Origin: Mammaliicoccus sciuri
GTDB taxonomy: Bacteria; Bacillota; Bacilli; Staphylococcales; Staphylococcaceae
NCBI RefSeq assembly: GCF_025561425.1
Contig: NZ_CP094824.1
Location: forward strand, 310,001 to 374,000
Direction of reading: 5' to 3'
Length of the DNA stretch: 64,000 nt
Made by a program: the position numbers and the translations under genes. The notes below the pieces were generated by a model. It had not been told where the DNA came from and searched no databases. It saw only the letters and a program-made list of their open reading frames with translations. Below, piece after piece: positions 61,084 to 64,000 of the stretch (position 1 is the first letter of the stretch; each line of letters opens with the position of its first letter).

Positions 61084-61501
61084 ATGAAAAAAAGTCAATA
61101 ACTTCTTTCATCAAGTATTAACAATATCAATTGTATTATTAATTTCACATGTCATGGAAAGCTTTATGCCTATACCGATGCCGGCATCTGTTATCGGATT
61201 AGTGCTAATGTTTATCGCATTGACGGCAGGTATTATCAAGTTAGAACAAGTAGAAGCGGTTGGTACTGCACTAACGAATAATATCGGATTCTTATTCGTT
61301 CCAGCGGGTATATCAGTGATCAACTCATTAGGCATTTTAAGTACGAGTCCAATACTTATCATATTACTGATTATTATTTCTACAATTTTATTACTTGTTT
61401 GTACGGGTATCTTTTCACAAATGATCATTAAACCAAGTGAAAAATCAGCTAAACGTACGAAAGAAATTAACAATAAACGGGTGGCAGGTGATTATGCATG
61501 A
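61084..61501 (+). pseudogene. lrgA: LrgA antiholin-like/pyruvate-transport protein, frameshifted in an A7 run after the start codon
   Basis: GGGAGG (61070-61075) places the start at ATG 61084, but the next codons read M-K-K-S-Q-stop. The A7 run right after the ATG has one A too many (or two too few): with six, the frame is [11 protein letters not shown] and continues as LrgA for 138 residues, the family length. The rest is intact, with [13 protein letters not shown] and L-F-V-P-A-G-I-S. A restart at ATG 61154 would lose part of the first helix. The stop overlaps lrgB by 4 bases (ATGA). The run could vary by slippage. Confidence 0.87.
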
Positions 61502-62199
61502 TGGAACATTTAGGCCTTAATACACCATATTTCGGTATCGAATTATCTGTAATATTATTCTTAGTCGGTACATATTTATTTAAAAAAACAAATGGATTCT
61601 TCTTGTTTGCGCCATTATTTTTCAGTATGGTTGGTGGTATTGTATTTTTAAAAGCGACAGGGATACCATATGAAAATTACAAAATAGGTGGAGATATTAT
61701 TAATTTCTTCCTAGAACCAGCAACAATTTGTTTCGCAATTCCTTTATACAAAAAACGTGAAGTGCTTAAAAAACATTGGCATCATATCATGGGTGGTATT
61801 GCGATTGGAACAGTAGCAGCACTTGTTATTATTTATATTGTAGCGAAAGCATTCCAATTTGGTGATGATATTATCGCATCAATGTTACCACAAGCAGCAA
61901 CAACTGCAATTGCATTGCCAGTTTCAGAAGGTATTTCAGGTATTAAAGAACTCACATCATTAGCCGTAATTTTAAACGCCGTTATTATTATGGCATTAGG
62001 TAATAAATTATTGAAACTCTTTAATATTACAAATCCGATTGCAAGAGGATTAGCTTTAGGTACAAGTGGACACACACTCGGTGTCGCAGCAGCAAAAGAA
62101 TTAGGTGAAGTAGAAGAATCAATGGCCAGTATTTCACTCGTTCTTGTTGGTATCGTAGTCGTAGCAGTCGTTCCATTCTTTGTTATGTTCTTATTATAG
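61498..62199 (+). CDS. lrgB: LrgB antiholin-like/pyruvate-transport protein
   Basis: The 233-residue membrane protein has about six helices and the LrgB motifs [12 protein letters not shown] near residue 72, [13 protein letters not shown] near residue 130, and G-H-T-L-G-V-A-A-A near residue 190. With LrgA it forms the complex that modulates murein hydrolase activity in staphylococci and imports pyruvate in other Firmicutes. Its start overlaps the lrgA stop, so lack of lrgA translation may lower its expression. Confidence 0.93.
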   Translation: MMEHLGLNTPYFGIELSVILFLVGTYLFKKTNGFFLFAPLFFSMVGGIVFLKATGIPYENYKIGGDIINFFLEPATICFAIPLYKKREVLKKHWHHIMGGIAIGTVAALVIIYIVAKAFQFGDDIIASMLPQAATTAIALPVSEGISGIKELTSLAVILNAVIIMALGNKLLKLFNITNPIARGLALGTSGHTLGVAAAKELGEVEESMASISLVLVGIVVVAVVPFFVMFLL

Positions 62200-62296
62200 A
62201 AAAAATGAAAAGATAATGTGCAATATCATTTTCTGGAATTAATACTTCAATATTTAATGGTAGAGTTATTTGAGACATGTTATAATCTTTATACAT
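62183..62296 (-). pseudogene. N-terminal remnant of an IS1182-type transposase
   Basis: ATG 62296, with GAGGTG upstream on the minus strand, reads M-Y-K-D-Y-N-M-S-Q-I-T-L-P-L-N-I-E-V-L-I-P, the start of IS1182-family transposases of staphylococci. After about 30 codons it runs into the lrgB end and stops. The rest of the element is gone. Confidence 0.65.
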
Positions 62297-62299
62297 AAG

Positions 62300-62487
62300 G
62301 CACCTCGTTAATTTAGTTTTTGTTGTGATTAATTAAATTATACGAGAGTGCTTTATTTTTTTTGTATAAAATTGGAAATTTGTAACGATTTTGTAAAGTG
62401 CTGACGCCTGAGGGAAAAGTATGCGTGAGAGACTACAGGCTCGAACCATACCATAGGCAAGCATGCACGAACAAAATCGTAGATTAT
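62300..62487. other. intergenic remnant with a moderately conserved-looking segment
   Basis: No gene is seen. The stretch from GTGCTGACGCCTGAGGGAA (62398) to GCATGCACGAAC (62470) is more GC-rich than its surroundings and is not clearly self-complementary. It lies upstream of the IS1182-type remnant and may be the outer part of that element. Confidence 0.35.
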
Positions 62488-62545
62488 AAAAAATAACACC
62501 TCATCTCTACTGAATAAATCAGTAGAATGAGGTGTTATTTAATTT
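62488..62545. terminator. strong terminator between lrgAB region and gtrA-like gene
   Basis: AAATAACACCTCAT pairs with ATGAGGTGTTATTT, with inner CTACTGA / TCAGTAG, and T-rich sequence follows on both strands. Confidence 0.88.
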
Positions 62546-62578
62546 GAGTTAGGAATTATGTCCCAGACTCTTGTCGTT

Positions 62579-62956
62579 TTATTTATCTACTAATATCCAT
62601 CTAGATAATATAAACGTTATTGGAATTGTAAAAATTAATCCGATAAATGGTGCAAAAGTTTCGTTTACATGAAATAACTGTACAAACACAAATAATAGCA
62701 ATGTTTGTAATCCCATATTTACAACTTGAGTAATAGGGAATTGAATGAATTTTTTGATGGTAGGTTGAACTCGATAAACAAAACAACAATTCAAATAAAA
62801 TGAAATGATAAAGCTTATTATGAAACTCAATATATGACTCACTAAATATTGAATGTCGAACACTTTTAATAATAATAAATATATCCAGTAATAATTAACT
62901 GTATTGATGTCACCTACAAGTATAAATCGAATAATTTCTCCGTGTTTCTTGAACAT
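62579..62956 (-). CDS. GtrA-family membrane protein
   Basis: This 125-residue protein has four hydrophobic helices and the GtrA signature I-R-F-I-L-V-G-D-I-N-T-V-N-Y near residue 10 (usually G-G-x-N). GtrA-like proteins flip or help transfer lipid-linked sugars to wall polymers. It ends F-I-L-S-R-W-I-L. AGGAGTAGCT precedes the ATG on the minus strand. It lies 27 bases after kynU, so both may share a transcript. Confidence 0.85.
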   Translation of the reverse strand: MFKKHGEIIRFILVGDINTVNYYWIYLLLLKVFDIQYLVSHILSFIISFIISFYLNCCFVYRVQPTIKKFIQFPITQVVNMGLQTLLLFVFVQLFHVNETFAPFIGLIFTIPITFILSRWILVDK

Positions 62957-62983
62957 ATAGCTACTCCTTAAGTACGCAATTTA

Positions 62984-64000
62984 TTATACGACCAGGCCAC
63001 GTTTCGTACTATATTGTTCGTATAAATGATCTTGTGCAATTTCTTCTAAAATCTCAACGACTTTATAGACTTCTTCATATGATGTATATAAAGCAATAGG
63101 TGCTAATCGAATTACATTCGGCTCTCTAAAATCAGGAATGACGCCTTTATCTTTCAACGCTAAACTGATTCTATATGCTTCATCATGCACTAAACATACA
63201 TGTCCACCTCGTTTAAAATCATCACGTAAGTTCCCAACTGAATAACCATAGTCAGTTAACTTTTCATCAATTAAATACATTAAGTATGACGTAATATGAA
63301 GTGATTTCGTTCTAATAGCATGTATGCCAACTTCGTTAAAAATGTTAAGCACACCTTCTAATGGTGCCATAGATAGAATATTTGGCGTTCCAACTTGCCA
63401 ACCTGAAGCATCTCGTTGATGTTCAAATGTATGATTAAGTTGGAATTGTGTTTCGTCTTTATTCCCAAACCATCCGGCCGTACCAGGACTGCGATTAAAG
63501 TGTTTCTTATTGATATATAAGCCAGCCGTTGAACCAGGACCACCTGATAAATATTTATATGTACACCATACAGCAAAGTCTGCATCAATTTGGGTTAAGT
63601 CCATTTCAATCGCACCGATTGCATGACATAAATCCCATCCAATGATGATTTGACGTTCCTTCGCAGCCATTGTTATTTTTGCCATGTCTAATACTTGGGC
63701 ACTTCGGTAGAGTACGGTAGGCAATAGAATAAGTGCAACATCATCCGTCATTGCTTCAATAATGGCATCTTCATCAATAAATACACCATCTGAACTTTTA
63801 ACAACTTTAACTGCATCGTTTGGATCTAATCCTTTTAGACGCACTTGACTATCTACAGCATAACGATCAGTAGGGAAGTTTAAGTCATCAACTAATATTT
63901 TGTATTTATCTTTAGTCGGTTCGTAAAAAGTACTGATAGCTTGATGTATATTGGATGTCGTGCTACCAACTACAACAACTTCTTCAGGACTCGCACCAAG
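62984..64000 (-). CDS. kynU: kynureninase, 5' end outside window
   Basis: The frame stays open from 62984 to the right window edge (339 codons), so the first about 80-90 residues are missing. Kynureninase is a PLP enzyme that splits kynurenine into anthranilate and alanine. Motifs visible are the S-T-T-S-N phosphate-binding segment near the edge, W-D-L-C-H-A-I-G-A with the PLP-contacting Asp, A-V-W-C-T-Y-K-Y-L-S-G-G-P-G with the Schiff-base lysine, and G-W-F-G. It completes the tryptophan-to-anthranilate route with kynA and kynB, but is on the opposite strand about 9 kb away. Confidence 0.95.
   Translation of the reverse strand, partial: LGASPEEVVVVGSTTSNIHQAISTFYEPTKDKYKILVDDLNFPTDRYAVDSQVRLKGLDPNDAVKVVKSSDGVFIDEDAIIEAMTDDVALILLPTVLYRSAQVLDMAKITMAAKERQIIIGWDLCHAIGAIEMDLTQIDADFAVWCTYKYLSGGPGSTAGLYINKKHFNRSPGTAGWFGNKDETQFQLNHTFEHQRDASGWQVGTPNILSMAPLEGVLNIFNEVGIHAIRTKSLHITSYLMYLIDEKLTDYGYSVGNLRDDFKRGGHVCLVHDEAYRISLALKDKGVIPDFREPNVIRLAPIALYTSYEEVYKVVEILEEIAQDHLYEQYSTKRGLVV

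Overview
The window is AT-rich, tightly packed Firmicutes DNA. It reads as the chromosome of a member of the Staphylococcaceae, possibly the Mammaliicoccus (Staphylococcus sciuri) group; the genus is inferred, not proven. The grounds are two YSIRK/LPxTG surface proteins, an iron-regulated NEAT protein with a Fur box, IsaB and SceD/IsaA homologues, the LytSR-LrgAB system, and insertion sequences of the IS256, IS3 and IS30 families. No rRNA or tRNA gene was seen.

Layout. 1-8 kb: the end of a MetQ-type lipoprotein, a sugar-acid MFS permease, a frameshifted mntH behind an MntR-type box, a TetR regulator divergent from a twice-frameshifted CaiB/BaiF CoA-transferase, a YgiN-like monooxygenase and a twice-frameshifted amino acid permease. 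8-14 kb: an NADP-dependent oxidoreductase, a Fur-controlled four-NEAT haemoglobin/haem receptor, two intergenic hairpin arrays and an MFS transporter. 14-22.6 kb: a GntR-controlled galactoside operon (AgaS, tagatose-6-P kinase, tagatose-1,6-bisP aldolase, GH35 beta-galactosidase, mannose-family PTS IIB-IIC-IID-IIA) in which three of the nine genes are broken. 22.6-33 kb: a broken DUF2200 gene, a methyltransferase, a Nudix hydrolase, an LPDTG protein with Asp-Ala repeats, a Mur ligase fused to a degenerate carboxypeptidase-like domain, its helical partner gene broken by an IS3 element and a stop codon, and QueH. 33-44 kb: a TPP riboswitch with tenA, a VOC protein, a fructosamine-kinase-family protein, a regulator/MFS pair, IS30 copy 1, an amino acid permease, a nucleoside hydrolase and small regulators. 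44-54 kb: a SceD/IsaA-like protein, IsaB, an ABC-F protein with a likely attenuating leader, IS256, truncated S41-peptidase and gntP remnants carrying a second IS3, then kynB-kynA. 54-57.5 kb: a plasmid-like insert in a hairpin array, with a helix-turn-helix gene, a predicted three-way-junction small RNA and IS30 copy 2. 57.5-64 kb: a DUF1445 protein, lytSR-lrgAB (lrgA frameshifted), an IS1182-type remnant, a GtrA protein and kynU cut by the window edge.

Two themes stand out. One is gene decay: at least thirteen genes carry single-base indels, in-frame TAA stops, IS insertions or deletions. Six genes carry one-base deletions, mostly in homopolymer runs, and are restored to family length by re-adding the base, so sequencing error must be excluded; nonsense codons and IS insertions are not explained that way. 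The other is six intergenic hairpin arrays, most with a 40-41 bp period, whose stems differ while some loops look alike.

The main candidates for undescribed biology are the predicted small RNA at 55.07-55.18 kb, the ABC-F leader at 46.06-46.22 kb, the Mur-ligase/pseudo-carboxypeptidase cassette at 27-32 kb, the hairpin arrays, and the IS30 elements with 13-15 bp target duplications.
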